Shown piece after piece: positions 8,297-17,099 of a stretch of DNA of 36,216 nt. The notes under the pieces are model-generated. The model searched no databases. It was given only the letters and a program-made list of their open reading frames with translations, and was not told the DNA's origin. Location of the stretch: positions 1 through 36,216 of the forward strand of contig CASGBM010000005.1 in NCBI GenBank assembly GCA_949299615.1, in the 5' to 3' direction. Position 1 is the first letter of the stretch. Every line of letters begins with the position of its first letter. Both the position numbers and the translations under genes were made by a program. This DNA is from an uncultured Eubacteriales bacterium. Its GTDB lineage: Bacteria > Bacillota > Clostridia > UBA1381 > UBA9506.

Positions 8297-10965
8297 TTTA
8301 GTTTCACGCTCACAATCTTGTTCGGTTCTATTTTTCCGTCAAAGGCACCCAATTCTTCCTCATTGAGATTTACTTGTGTGCCCAACAGTGCAACCGTTTT
8401 TGTCTCCTCGGTCGGATTAAACATTCTGACAATCGTTTCTTTTGAATCGCACGCCTGCTTAACCGCAGATACAACAACTCCTTCAATTTTCAAAAAGCTC
8501 TTGGAAAGAGGCAGTTCTTTTCCTTCTCCCTTGCTGATTTGAACAGACTTAACCGGCGCGTTAAAGCGTTCTGCTGCGGCAAACATATCCTTTTCAAACG
8601 TCAGCGCATATTCATAAGTATGTTCGCCCAGACTTTGTCCCCCGTCTTCGTGCAGGAATTTGCCGGCGCTTCTAAACTCTGTACAAATAATGTTTTTTAC
8701 GCAGCGCATGACAGAAACTGCCAGCGTGCCGCAATCGTTGTTTATGCCCTCATATTCGCAAAACGCATTATGCACAAGCCCAAGATCGCCGCGCTTTACA
8801 AAATAACCCATAGGAAGCGTCTGCATTTCCGGATAGAATTTCCCGTCTTTTGCCACCGGCCGCCGATCCACTCCAAAATGTCCGGCGCTTTCAACAAAAT
8901 TCGTATTTTCCCCGCTGTCAAACAAGATGCGCAGCCTGTGATCCTTTACGGTATTTAAAATTTTTACTTTTACATCCACTTGTTTTGCATCCTGCGTCAG
9001 CGTATAATAAACGGTCAGCGGCATTTTCCGCATGGCTTCGCTTCTCCCATCCAGCGTGCTTTCTTCCGGGAGCAGCCAGTCAATTTTAACGCCGATTGTT
9101 GCAGAAACCGGACCGTTTTCCTCTGTCCAGATCTGCGCCTTTTCGCCGAGCGAAGTGTAAATCCGGTTTTTATAAGGCGGATAATAAATCCAGTAATCAC
9201 CGGCATCGCCGGCATCTTCAAAATAATTGAGTCTGCGGAAAGTTTTTCCATCGGCTTTGCGCAGAACATCAATCGTACCGTTTTCGTTCACCGTTGCTTT
9301 TAAATATTGGTTTTCCAGCGTGTTTGCAGACTTTGCAATCTCTTTGCCTTCTGACGTCCGTATATCCTGCCAGAAAATAGCTTTCCGGTTAAAGCTTTGC
9401 GTTTTGACAATTTTTAGCACTTTATATCCCATAGCAGGAATCTCATTGACCTTTACAGCAATTTCAAAACGGTCTACAAAAAACGGATATGGCCTTGAAT
9501 GCAAAGACGAGACCGGAAGCTTGACCTCTTTGCGCGACAGGATCTGTTTCTCCAATTTTGTTCCGTCAACATCTAAAATGTCAAAATCCCAAACATTATC
9601 CCTCTGCGGCAGATCAATAAACAAACGCAGCGACTCGCTTCTTGCAAATGGAAGTGTATTAAATACGGTAATTGCACAATCTTCCGCGTCAAATCCAGAC
9701 ATATCTATTTTTCTTACAATCGCCTGGCACGCCCGGTCGCACAGTACCTCGCTGATTTCCAGCGCCTGGTTTAAATTATTTATAGTATCCGCAACCGTTT
9801 TATCCTGTGTTACGCCGTTAATACTGTCATGCGGATGGGAAAGCAGCAAAAATTTTTCCGCCAGTTCAAAAAATGCATCTTCCTCAATCCCTGACATAAA
9901 CCGCAGCGGCTCTGCCATTTTAAAAAGTGTATTTTCTGCCTTTTTATTCAGCTGCTTAATTTTCGGACGCGTTGCCAACGCATTTGCGCTGCATTTATAG
10001 GTGGGTCCGTCGCGCAGTTCCCCAACCACAGTTTTTAAATCTTTAGACAGATAATGCTCTTTTGCCAATGCGGCAAACTCCTCTAAACTGCAATGCTCAA
10101 ATTGAATGTCGTCATAAAGCGCATTCATTTTTTGAATCAGTTCACTGATTTTGGGCTGTGCTGTAGTAGAATCGCTGCCGTCAAACAACGCGAGCATTTC
10201 CTGATCCACGCTGTCTTTCATAGCGGCAATCGCAACATCAACCGAAGGCTTTATGTATTCCTCATGAATCTGTTCATCATTATTTAATTTGTGAAAATCA
10301 TTCCAGTATCCGTTGGTATCCGCGCGGTGATATACAAACCCATGTTTTCCCCAGGCAAACTCATATTCATCTGAGTTATAGTCCAGCCCTGTCATAATCT
10401 TTAGATAGGCATTCATAAAAAAGTTAGCGCGCGCATGCTCACCCAGCCTCGTCGCCAAAATTTTTGAGCCGTCCGGCGCTTCCCAAATAAACTCACAGTT
10501 CGGCGCTCTGTCTTTTGAAACATTTTTTGCAACCACACAAAAATCCAGTCCAAATTGTTTGTATATCTGCGGAAACTGCGCTGTCTGTCCCCATCCAAAG
10601 CTCTCATAAGCTACCTTTGTGCATTTCCCCAGACGCTCTGCCAGGCGGGTCCCTTTTAAAAGGTTTCTAACCAGGCTTTCTCCGCAAACCGGATATAAGT
10701 CAGGCAGTGTGTACCAAGGACCAACTTCCATCCGCCCTTCTTTAATATACTTTTCCACTTTTTCGCGGTTTTGCGGACGTACTTCTAAATAATCCTCAAT
10801 AATAACTGTCTGTCCATCTAATACAAAGGATTTATACTCCGGCTGTGTATCCAGTATTTCTAGCAATTCATCCATCATATTGCACAAATACATCCGGTTT
10901 TCCCACAGCGGATATCTCCATTCTCTGTCCCAGTGGGTATGAAGCACCAGTTTACCCTTTTTCAT
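8293..10965 (-). CDS. GH38-like alpha-mannosidase family protein
   Basis: 890 residues, no signal peptide. The N-terminal HTHWDREW (9-16) gives zinc ligands His11 and Asp13, and SHPHDSINGV (376-385) gives the His379-Asp380 site, as in GH38 alpha-mannosidases (retaining, zinc-dependent). The middle helical domain and C-terminal beta-sandwich region bring it to normal bacterial family length. The segment that normally carries the catalytic Asp (D-x-F-G, nine residues before Pro-Gln) reads ESFGWGQTAQFPQ (121-133): Glu121 in place of Asp, with two extra residues. This may mark a divergent subfamily or a changed activity. A GGGGA ribosome binding site precedes ATG 10965. Predicted to trim imported oligosaccharides in the cytoplasm. 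Confidence 0.88.
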   Translation of the reverse strand: MKKGKLVLHTHWDREWRYPLWENRMYLCNMMDELLEILDTQPEYKSFVLDGQTVIIEDYLEVRPQNREKVEKYIKEGRMEVGPWYTLPDLYPVCGESLVRNLLKGTRLAERLGKCTKVAYESFGWGQTAQFPQIYKQFGLDFCVVAKNVSKDRAPNCEFIWEAPDGSKILATRLGEHARANFFMNAYLKIMTGLDYNSDEYEFAWGKHGFVYHRADTNGYWNDFHKLNNDEQIHEEYIKPSVDVAIAAMKDSVDQEMLALFDGSDSTTAQPKISELIQKMNALYDDIQFEHCSLEEFAALAKEHYLSKDLKTVVGELRDGPTYKCSANALATRPKIKQLNKKAENTLFKMAEPLRFMSGIEEDAFFELAEKFLLLSHPHDSINGVTQDKTVADTINNLNQALEISEVLCDRACQAIVRKIDMSGFDAEDCAITVFNTLPFARSESLRLFIDLPQRDNVWDFDILDVDGTKLEKQILSRKEVKLPVSSLHSRPYPFFVDRFEIAVKVNEIPAMGYKVLKIVKTQSFNRKAIFWQDIRTSEGKEIAKSANTLENQYLKATVNENGTIDVLRKADGKTFRRLNYFEDAGDAGDYWIYYPPYKNRIYTSLGEKAQIWTEENGPVSATIGVKIDWLLPEESTLDGRSEAMRKMPLTVYYTLTQDAKQVDVKVKILNTVKDHRLRILFDSGENTNFVESAGHFGVDRRPVAKDGKFYPEMQTLPMGYFVKRGDLGLVHNAFCEYEGINNDCGTLAVSVMRCVKNIICTEFRSAGKFLHEDGGQSLGEHTYEYALTFEKDMFAAAERFNAPVKSVQISKGEGKELPLSKSFLKIEGVVVSAVKQACDSKETIVRMFNPTEETKTVALLGTQVNLNEEELGAFDGKIEPNKIVSVKLK

Positions 10966-11103
10966 GGTTTTTCCCCTTTCATTCTTGTTTTTGATAATTT
11001 TATCACAATCGGAAAATAATAGTAAGAGTCAATATAAATTTTCCTGTGTCAGCAATATTTTAAATACTTTATTTTATTTTTGTCTGATTTTTCCTTACGA
11101 AAA
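10966..11103 (-). other. 138-base AT-rich gap with an inverted repeat upstream of the GH38-like gene
   Basis: No gene is seen. The stretch holds a TGATAA-N2-TTATCA inverted repeat (10992-11005), close to the start of the GH38-like gene, and a TTGACT hexamer further upstream on the minus strand without a well-spaced -10 element. It may hold an internal promoter and operator, but the evidence is weak. No terminator hairpin for the preceding gene is visible. Confidence 0.35.
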
Positions 11104-13230
11104 TCATTCTTCCTCATTTGCATTTCCTTTAAAAATAACATCTACAACAGAAATTCCTGCAGGCGGTATCTTCATAACAAAGCCTTTTGCTTCATGCATT
11201 AATTTTCCGTCAGCGGAACAATCTACTGCCATAGATCCATCCGCCAGCAAAAGTTTTAGAGGTTGTGCAGGAAAATCACTGGTATTGTGAATTTGACATA
11301 TTTCGCGATTCGTATGGATTAGAACATCTTTATACTGGGAAAAGCAATCATTTTCAGCAATATAACGAACTCTGCCTCCGCTCATACGATAAACCGTTAC
11401 CTGTTCATCTGAGCTGCTTTTGCCCGGAGCTCTTGTGACCGCGCGCATCAAACGTGCACACGCTTGAACAAACTGTTCGGATGCCTCCCGAAATAGAAGA
11501 TCAACCAGCCAAACATCTGGATCGGGGATATAGCGCGGTTCTCCTTTTAATGGATGATCCACCTGCGCCTCTGCCAGCGGCAAGGTTACATCAGCATAGT
11601 CTAAATAGCCGATATTTGCCGCACCGACGCACATCCGATAGTCCTCACGCACCACTGCCGGATCTTCAAAATATATATCTGCTTTTTTACCCGGAATCTG
11701 AAATTTCTTTGCAGATAAGCTGGTATAGATGATAGGTCCCCCTTGGTAATCAGCCAGAGTTTTCAGTTCCTCTTCTGGAAGCAGATCCGCGAGCGGGACA
11801 AAAATTGCCCCTTTTGCGCGATGCAGGTTTTCAATCCGCACCACACCTCCAATTTTTCCGCCGCATTTGGACAGTTCCGCTACAAATTTATGGGCAGACC
11901 AGCGGCGCGTTTCCATGTATTCTGGCAAAAACTTATCCATCATGGCATCTGACCAGACAAGAATCGGCGAAACCGATCCGCTGGCTGTTTCTTCAAAAAC
12001 TGCTGCATATTTTTCCCTTAAAATTCCCCATTCTTTTTTATGCAGCGCATCCGCAAGGCAGACAAAAAAGCCGTCTGACGCGCGCGAAATTTGTTCCTCT
12101 CCATAATAAAGTTTGGAAGAAAGAATTTGAATTTCTCGTTCATTTGCGCAGGGAATGTGATTTAAAATTGAAAGCTCCTCTGTGGAATCTTTCGCAAAAT
12201 TAATGGATAATATTTTTACATTCGGCGCGTATGCTTTCATAATCATCGGCGTTTGCATATATTCATGAATTCGGTAAGCCGCACCGGATGCATCACAAGA
12301 ATGCACTGCAGTCGCTTGATCTTCCACACAGATAGCATCGACTCCGGCACGTTCCAAACCCTTATAGTCAATTCCATAACGGTAAATGGCTTCAAACGGT
12401 TCACTCGTCCAAGAATTGTTCACCATCACCTTTTTCCCGTCTGCATGAAGGCCTTTGCAGAGCTTTGCAAAAAATTGTTCCCAGCGGCGGCTGATAAACC
12501 GAATCCACTCAGCACGATAGTGATACCAAATATACTGTGTTCTCCCCTGCAGGCCAGCGCTTTTAGAATCTGTAAGCGGCAGTGTAATTTCCGACGGAAG
12601 GGAAATGCCTGTCATTTCTACAAACTGCCCTATGAGGTCATCTGAAAAATCCCCGCTGTTTAATGTAGAATTCGGCGGACAAAATCCATCAGACAGGTGT
12701 ACGCCGTCAATTCCGTAATCCCTCAGTGTTTTCCGCGCCATTTCTACAAAATAATCCTCAAAATAGGTCCCATCGTCAAACCGTTTTAGAGCATATAAAT
12801 TATGCGTGCCGCCATATCCCTGCATAATCAATTCCGGATGCTGCAGCAAAAATTTTTGCGTGCTGCTCTGACCAAACCAGGTCGTCTGATCCGGAGTATG
12901 GTTGCCCATCACTCCCATATATGTCTCAATTCCATTCTTATGCAGTTGCCCTGCTAACTCTTTCAAATTATAATTTGTCCAGGGCTGAACCGAGCGCAGC
13001 TCGTTTCTAAGGCTTCCATAATAATTGCAGTAGTCCTGAGGAAACGTATATTCCTCCGCCATCCCCTTATGCAAGTTGATAATGTCTGCATTAAAGGCAA
13101 AAAGAGAGATGGCGCTTGGGCGAAACCCTATTTTTTCAAGGTATTCTTCTGCTCCGCATCCGGGAAGATCTCGGTCAAACCCTACCAATGGGGTCCAAAG
13201 CGCCGCTTCTCCGTGTTTTAGTTCCATCAT
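11104..13230 (-). CDS. Putative TIM-barrel glycoside hydrolase-like protein, family not recognised
   Basis: 708 residues, no signal peptide. The first ~380 residues read as a beta/alpha barrel: YMGVMGNHT (~104-112), DYGIDGVHLSDGF (171-183), KVMVNNSW (267-274), AGVDAICVEDQA (295-306) and KILSINFAKDS. Asp181 and Glu303 are plausible strand-end acids. Residues ~415-560 look like an alpha/beta domain (IFVPLADLLPEEELKTL, GGPIIYTSLSA) and the end like a beta-sandwich, an order like that of GH42 beta-galactosidases, although no GH42 signature was recognised. ATG 13230 (or 13227) overlaps the stop of the upstream gene, with GGAGG ten bases before it. By context it is probably a cytoplasmic glycosidase of the locus. 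Confidence 0.5.
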   Translation of the reverse strand: MMELKHGEAALWTPLVGFDRDLPGCGAEEYLEKIGFRPSAISLFAFNADIINLHKGMAEEYTFPQDYCNYYGSLRNELRSVQPWTNYNLKELAGQLHKNGIETYMGVMGNHTPDQTTWFGQSSTQKFLLQHPELIMQGYGGTHNLYALKRFDDGTYFEDYFVEMARKTLRDYGIDGVHLSDGFCPPNSTLNSGDFSDDLIGQFVEMTGISLPSEITLPLTDSKSAGLQGRTQYIWYHYRAEWIRFISRRWEQFFAKLCKGLHADGKKVMVNNSWTSEPFEAIYRYGIDYKGLERAGVDAICVEDQATAVHSCDASGAAYRIHEYMQTPMIMKAYAPNVKILSINFAKDSTEELSILNHIPCANEREIQILSSKLYYGEEQISRASDGFFVCLADALHKKEWGILREKYAAVFEETASGSVSPILVWSDAMMDKFLPEYMETRRWSAHKFVAELSKCGGKIGGVVRIENLHRAKGAIFVPLADLLPEEELKTLADYQGGPIIYTSLSAKKFQIPGKKADIYFEDPAVVREDYRMCVGAANIGYLDYADVTLPLAEAQVDHPLKGEPRYIPDPDVWLVDLLFREASEQFVQACARLMRAVTRAPGKSSSDEQVTVYRMSGGRVRYIAENDCFSQYKDVLIHTNREICQIHNTSDFPAQPLKLLLADGSMAVDCSADGKLMHEAKGFVMKIPPAGISVVDVIFKGNANEEE

Positions 13231-15359
13231 AAAGATTCATCCTCCAATATTTTTTGCAGTACAATCCGATAGTCGGAAAGCGTTTTGACAATAAACGGCG
13301 TATCCAGCTCGCCGCGGTATGCTACGGTGATGATTTTTGCTGTTGAATCTACGTGCAAATCCATTTTTACCGTGCGCCAAGCAACATTTTTTACAGACAC
13401 GGTTTTCAATTCTCTCGGTATGTTGGGGGAAAGCAAAATTTGATCTCCTCTGGGATCGTATCCCAAAAAACCAAATAAAATGGCACACATTGGAAGCTGA
13501 GATTCAAAGAACTCCGCCGTAATGCCTATGCAGCCACCGTCTCCCTCCCCTTGCAAAACAAGCCCGCGATTGTGGAAATAACTGCGGTAACCGCCTTCTT
13601 TGCACACATCATCATACCAATCTAAAATTTGCTTCAGCCTCTCCCACGCATTATCCGCACCATACTGCCTGATTCTAAGCATTAAATCAAAAAACGAAAC
13701 CATGAGGACACATCCGCCATCTTGTAATTCTGTGCCAAACGGCAAATCTGTTCTCTGATACCACAGCAAATAATCCTTGTTTTTTTTTGTGGAAATCAAC
13801 GGTGCAAAACGATAACGGTATATTTGAGCCCCTTGTGCATCATCGCCTTCTACGGTTCTTACTCCGCTAATCCAATCAAGAACAAGTTTTTCATGTTTGT
13901 CATACGCGATTCCGGAGTATAAAATTTCTAAATTTGCCATGACGTTCGCATTGCGCCATCGGCGTCCGGACAAATCTATGCTTGCATAAAATCTGCCGTT
14001 TTCCTGATCCCAGAACAACTGGTTAAATTGTTTTTTCACCTTTTCGGCATGTTCCCTTAAAGCAATTGGATCCAACGCTGAATACTCATTCTCCGCGCCC
14101 CATTCCGGATGCCGGCAGACCATTTCCTCAAGCTCCGCCATTTTTAGAACCGCTTGATAATAATACGCCGTGCAATAGCTGTCATAGCCCCCATATGGCT
14201 GATTGTCCATCCAATTGCTCGTAAGACCTGCTCCTTTTTTACGGATTTCATTTCCGTATTCGTCCCGTAAAACACCGCTGCTGCCATCATGCCCGACCCA
14301 AGTCGTTTTCACAACTAATTCCTCTAAGGTATGATGCGTATACTGAAACGCCGTCAGCGCCATGCGCATTTTATGGATATTAAACCGCAAAAACTCCAAA
14401 TCTCTCGTGGCGTTAAAGTACGCACAGCAACCTTTGAGGTATTGGACATTATTAATATTGTGCCGGGAATCTAATTGCGTAAACACTGACAAAATGTGCA
14501 GTTTTCCTCCCGTATTTTGATTGCCGAGGCAAATTCTAATCCGGCGGATCCTGCCATTCCACATAGGATGCTTAAACAGTGGAATCATTGCAAAAGCGTG
14601 GTCTTCATAATCTTTTTTTCTCTGCAGGCAATTCATTTCCGGACACCGGGAAAAATACATTCGCTGTTTTTGCGTGTCATTTTCTTCTGCTTCGCGCAAC
14701 CATTCTAAATAAGGCTCATGTTTGCCCACGTTTTCTCCGCACCAGCGAATTTGTAAAAATGGGGCGCAAAAGGTATCAAACGATACCGCCGGCAGCTCTA
14801 TCCATGCATTTTTTTCTGTTATTTGCAGGTTTAGTCCGGTTTCATCTATTTTCATTCGGCGCAATCCGCGATAGGAAAAGCCAACATCGTCATTCAGCTT
14901 TTCCGGCGCATAATACTGCGCCTGCGCAAAAAAAGTAAAAATCCAGCCAACTCCTACATTTTCCTGTGTATAATATGGAAAAGGCCACCCCCGGTTATGA
15001 GCAAAAAATACCCCTTGTTTTGTTTCTATGTAGCCATCCGAATCCAACCTCCGCGCAAGCAAGGATTGTCTCCACGATTCCCGCAGGCGGGGATAAATCC
15101 TGTCTGTTTCCGTTCCCTGCCAAAGTTCCGCTTCGCAAAGCCATCCATCCCAAAGCGTTGCCTTTGCGCCCGACGGAAGCTCCGGATATTTTGGAAAACC
15201 TTTTTCCCCATCAAGCCAATCATCCCATTGTGGTCCATATGGGATTGTGTGTTGCCACAAAAGGCGTCTGGCAAGCTGAGAATATCTCGCCTGCGTACCC
15301 AGCTCAAATTCCGGAAAATCTACCGGAGGATTTTCCGGCTTATCTGCATTCCGATTCAT
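13227..15359 (-). CDS. Six-hairpin (alpha/alpha)6-barrel glycosidase-like protein
   Basis: 710 residues, no signal peptide. A mostly beta N-terminal third is followed by a helical toroid with blocks seen in six-hairpin glycosidases: TTWVGHDGSSGVLRDEYGN (353-371), NWMDNQPYGGYDSYCTAYYY (382-401), NGRFYASIDLSGRRWRNANV, and ELQDGGCVLMVSFFDLMLR (from ~556). It is related in layout to GH63/GH78/GH95-type enzymes, but the exact family was not recognised. The ATG at 15359 with GGGGGAAG is chosen over an ATG six codons upstream that lacks a ribosome binding site. It starts 21 bases after the discoidin gene and ends overlapping the TIM-barrel gene, so the two are probably made together. Confidence 0.6.
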   Translation of the reverse strand: MNRNADKPENPPVDFPEFELGTQARYSQLARRLLWQHTIPYGPQWDDWLDGEKGFPKYPELPSGAKATLWDGWLCEAELWQGTETDRIYPRLRESWRQSLLARRLDSDGYIETKQGVFFAHNRGWPFPYYTQENVGVGWIFTFFAQAQYYAPEKLNDDVGFSYRGLRRMKIDETGLNLQITEKNAWIELPAVSFDTFCAPFLQIRWCGENVGKHEPYLEWLREAEENDTQKQRMYFSRCPEMNCLQRKKDYEDHAFAMIPLFKHPMWNGRIRRIRICLGNQNTGGKLHILSVFTQLDSRHNINNVQYLKGCCAYFNATRDLEFLRFNIHKMRMALTAFQYTHHTLEELVVKTTWVGHDGSSGVLRDEYGNEIRKKGAGLTSNWMDNQPYGGYDSYCTAYYYQAVLKMAELEEMVCRHPEWGAENEYSALDPIALREHAEKVKKQFNQLFWDQENGRFYASIDLSGRRWRNANVMANLEILYSGIAYDKHEKLVLDWISGVRTVEGDDAQGAQIYRYRFAPLISTKKNKDYLLWYQRTDLPFGTELQDGGCVLMVSFFDLMLRIRQYGADNAWERLKQILDWYDDVCKEGGYRSYFHNRGLVLQGEGDGGCIGITAEFFESQLPMCAILFGFLGYDPRGDQILLSPNIPRELKTVSVKNVAWRTVKMDLHVDSTAKIITVAYRGELDTPFIVKTLSDYRIVLQKILEDESL

Positions 15360-15380
15360 AATCTTCCCCCTTATCATTTG

Positions 15381-17099
15381 CTAGCGAAACCGAACAATTT
15401 CCACATTCTCGCACAATGGCTTTTGCGTTGCCTCTGTCCAGACATAACAGGAATAAATGCCCTCTTCTTTTGCCGAAAGCTCCCGGGTAAGCGCATAAGA
15501 TTCCGTATTAGCGGGGATGGTAAATGAAAATGCCTGCACACTCATCAGGATTTCTCCGCTTTTTCTGGCAAAATAAAGCGTACCGTTTACATCATTTTCT
15601 GACATATTTTGCAATTCCGCATAAAAAACCATTCTGCCGTCATATGGCACTTCAAAAATCGGTGTTTGATTTTCCATAGAACGCACAAAACCAGGATGCT
15701 TTGCCCCCTCATACAGAGGATCTGCTGTAAAAGCTTTTAACTCTTTAACGCCCAGCATTTGTCCTGCCTCTTTTTTTTGCACCCGGATGTAGCGTGCAGA
15801 AACCGGAGTTTCCAAATACAGATATTTTTCTCCTCTCAGCTCTTTCCCTTTCGGCTGATCGTAAATGGTTATTGCGTTAACAAAGTCCTTGCGCTCAGAA
15901 AATTGTATGGTAAATCCGTCACAGTTCCCCCAAAGCGTTTTTGTTTCAAAACACAGCGCCTGTATGCTGTACGATGTCCCCAAATCTACCGTAATCATAG
16001 CCGCCTCTTCAGGGAGGGTACATTCATTCGAGCACCAAAACGTAGTGTGGTTGCCGTCTACGGCTGCTCCCGGATGATATGCCGGCGAATAAGAATGAAC
16101 GGTATTTGCATAGGCATATCGGTTTGCGGCAGCATTTTCCCCAAGATACGGACGCGCAAACACTTTCACATCATAAATCGCAAGCGGCTCGCCTATCCTG
16201 GTTTTTTGCACACGAAGATAGCGGTAACGCTGCGTATGTTTCGATAGGTCAATTCTGATTTCCCCGGTTGACACCACGTCGCCGTGCTCATAAACTATAT
16301 TGCCGTCTGAAAAACTGCTGTCATTGGATAGCATAACACAGAACCTGCGGCCGCAAAGAGGATCCTTTTCCGTATTTCCCACCATGACGGACACTGTTTC
16401 AATAGTATAGGCATATGCCGTCTCACCGAAGTCCGCCTGCCAATAGCTCATTTCATCCGGAGAAGGAACACTTTGCCACATAGTATCCATTTTTCCGTCG
16501 ATGGCAAGGCGTGCATCCGTCCCTGGTTCTGAGGAGGATGGCTCGCTGACGGCACACAATTCCTCCACATACTCTTGTGTCCAAACCTCAACTTCATTAA
16601 GCGTCAGGTGGGTATCGTACCGGTCATTTTTCATAAACCGAATATAGCGGTATCTTGCATCTACCTCGATTTCATGCATTATCTCCGGAGCATAGGCAGG
16701 CTCGCCGGGTAAAATTTCGTACAAAACATCTGCATCGCTAAAGTCTTTTTTGTCTGCCCCTTCGACCCGAAAAGCAGACCTCTCCTCTTCCGCTTCATTT
16801 CGTCCATAAAAGCAAATGTGGGAAATGTCATAGCTGTATCCCAAATCCAGTGCCCAAAAACTGTAACCGGTAGGATAATAAGCAGAAGCCCAGCCCGTGG
16901 TTGTATCCCCGTCTGTTACATTTTCCGGCGAAAAAACCTCCAGCGGATAAGTAGCACTGACCCAAGCTTCGCCACGCGATGCCACATTCGTTTGAACAGG
17001 CTCTGCAAATGACTTCGGCGAAACAAACAGCACGGCAGCCGCCGCAAACGCGGCGGCTGCACATCGAAGATATAAGATTTTCTGATAGAAACTCTTCAT
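15381..17099 (-). CDS. Secreted protein with three discoidin (F5/8 type C) domains
   Basis: 572 residues. A signal peptide (1-32, alanine-rich core, cut after SFA) is followed by three discoidin-like modules at about 33-172, 175-318 and 321-460. Each has the pattern DG...WxS..., then a 'WqvDLG..y.I' strand, then a 'RYIRfqK' strand. A final ~100-residue Ig-like module ends the protein. No catalytic domain is visible. Discoidin (CBM32-like) modules bind glycans, so this is probably an exported glycan-binding protein; no SLH or sorting motif explains how it stays at the cell. Its ATG overlaps the stop of the upstream paralogue by one base (TAATG). Confidence 0.8.
   Translation of the reverse strand: MKSFYQKILYLRCAAAAFAAAAVLFVSPKSFAEPVQTNVASRGEAWVSATYPLEVFSPENVTDGDTTTGWASAYYPTGYSFWALDLGYSYDISHICFYGRNEAEEERSAFRVEGADKKDFSDADVLYEILPGEPAYAPEIMHEIEVDARYRYIRFMKNDRYDTHLTLNEVEVWTQEYVEELCAVSEPSSSEPGTDARLAIDGKMDTMWQSVPSPDEMSYWQADFGETAYAYTIETVSVMVGNTEKDPLCGRRFCVMLSNDSSFSDGNIVYEHGDVVSTGEIRIDLSKHTQRYRYLRVQKTRIGEPLAIYDVKVFARPYLGENAAANRYAYANTVHSYSPAYHPGAAVDGNHTTFWCSNECTLPEEAAMITVDLGTSYSIQALCFETKTLWGNCDGFTIQFSERKDFVNAITIYDQPKGKELRGEKYLYLETPVSARYIRVQKKEAGQMLGVKELKAFTADPLYEGAKHPGFVRSMENQTPIFEVPYDGRMVFYAELQNMSENDVNGTLYFARKSGEILMSVQAFSFTIPANTESYALTRELSAKEEGIYSCYVWTEATQKPLCENVEIVRFR

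Noticed and set aside
9227-10000. 257-codon plus-strand ORF inside the GH38-like gene
   Set aside because: Shadow of the minus-strand coding frame; low-complexity Ser/Phe-rich translation and no domain.
11104-15359. Firm GH family names for the TIM-barrel and six-hairpin proteins
   Set aside because: Fold-level motifs are visible, but no family-specific signature could be verified by eye.
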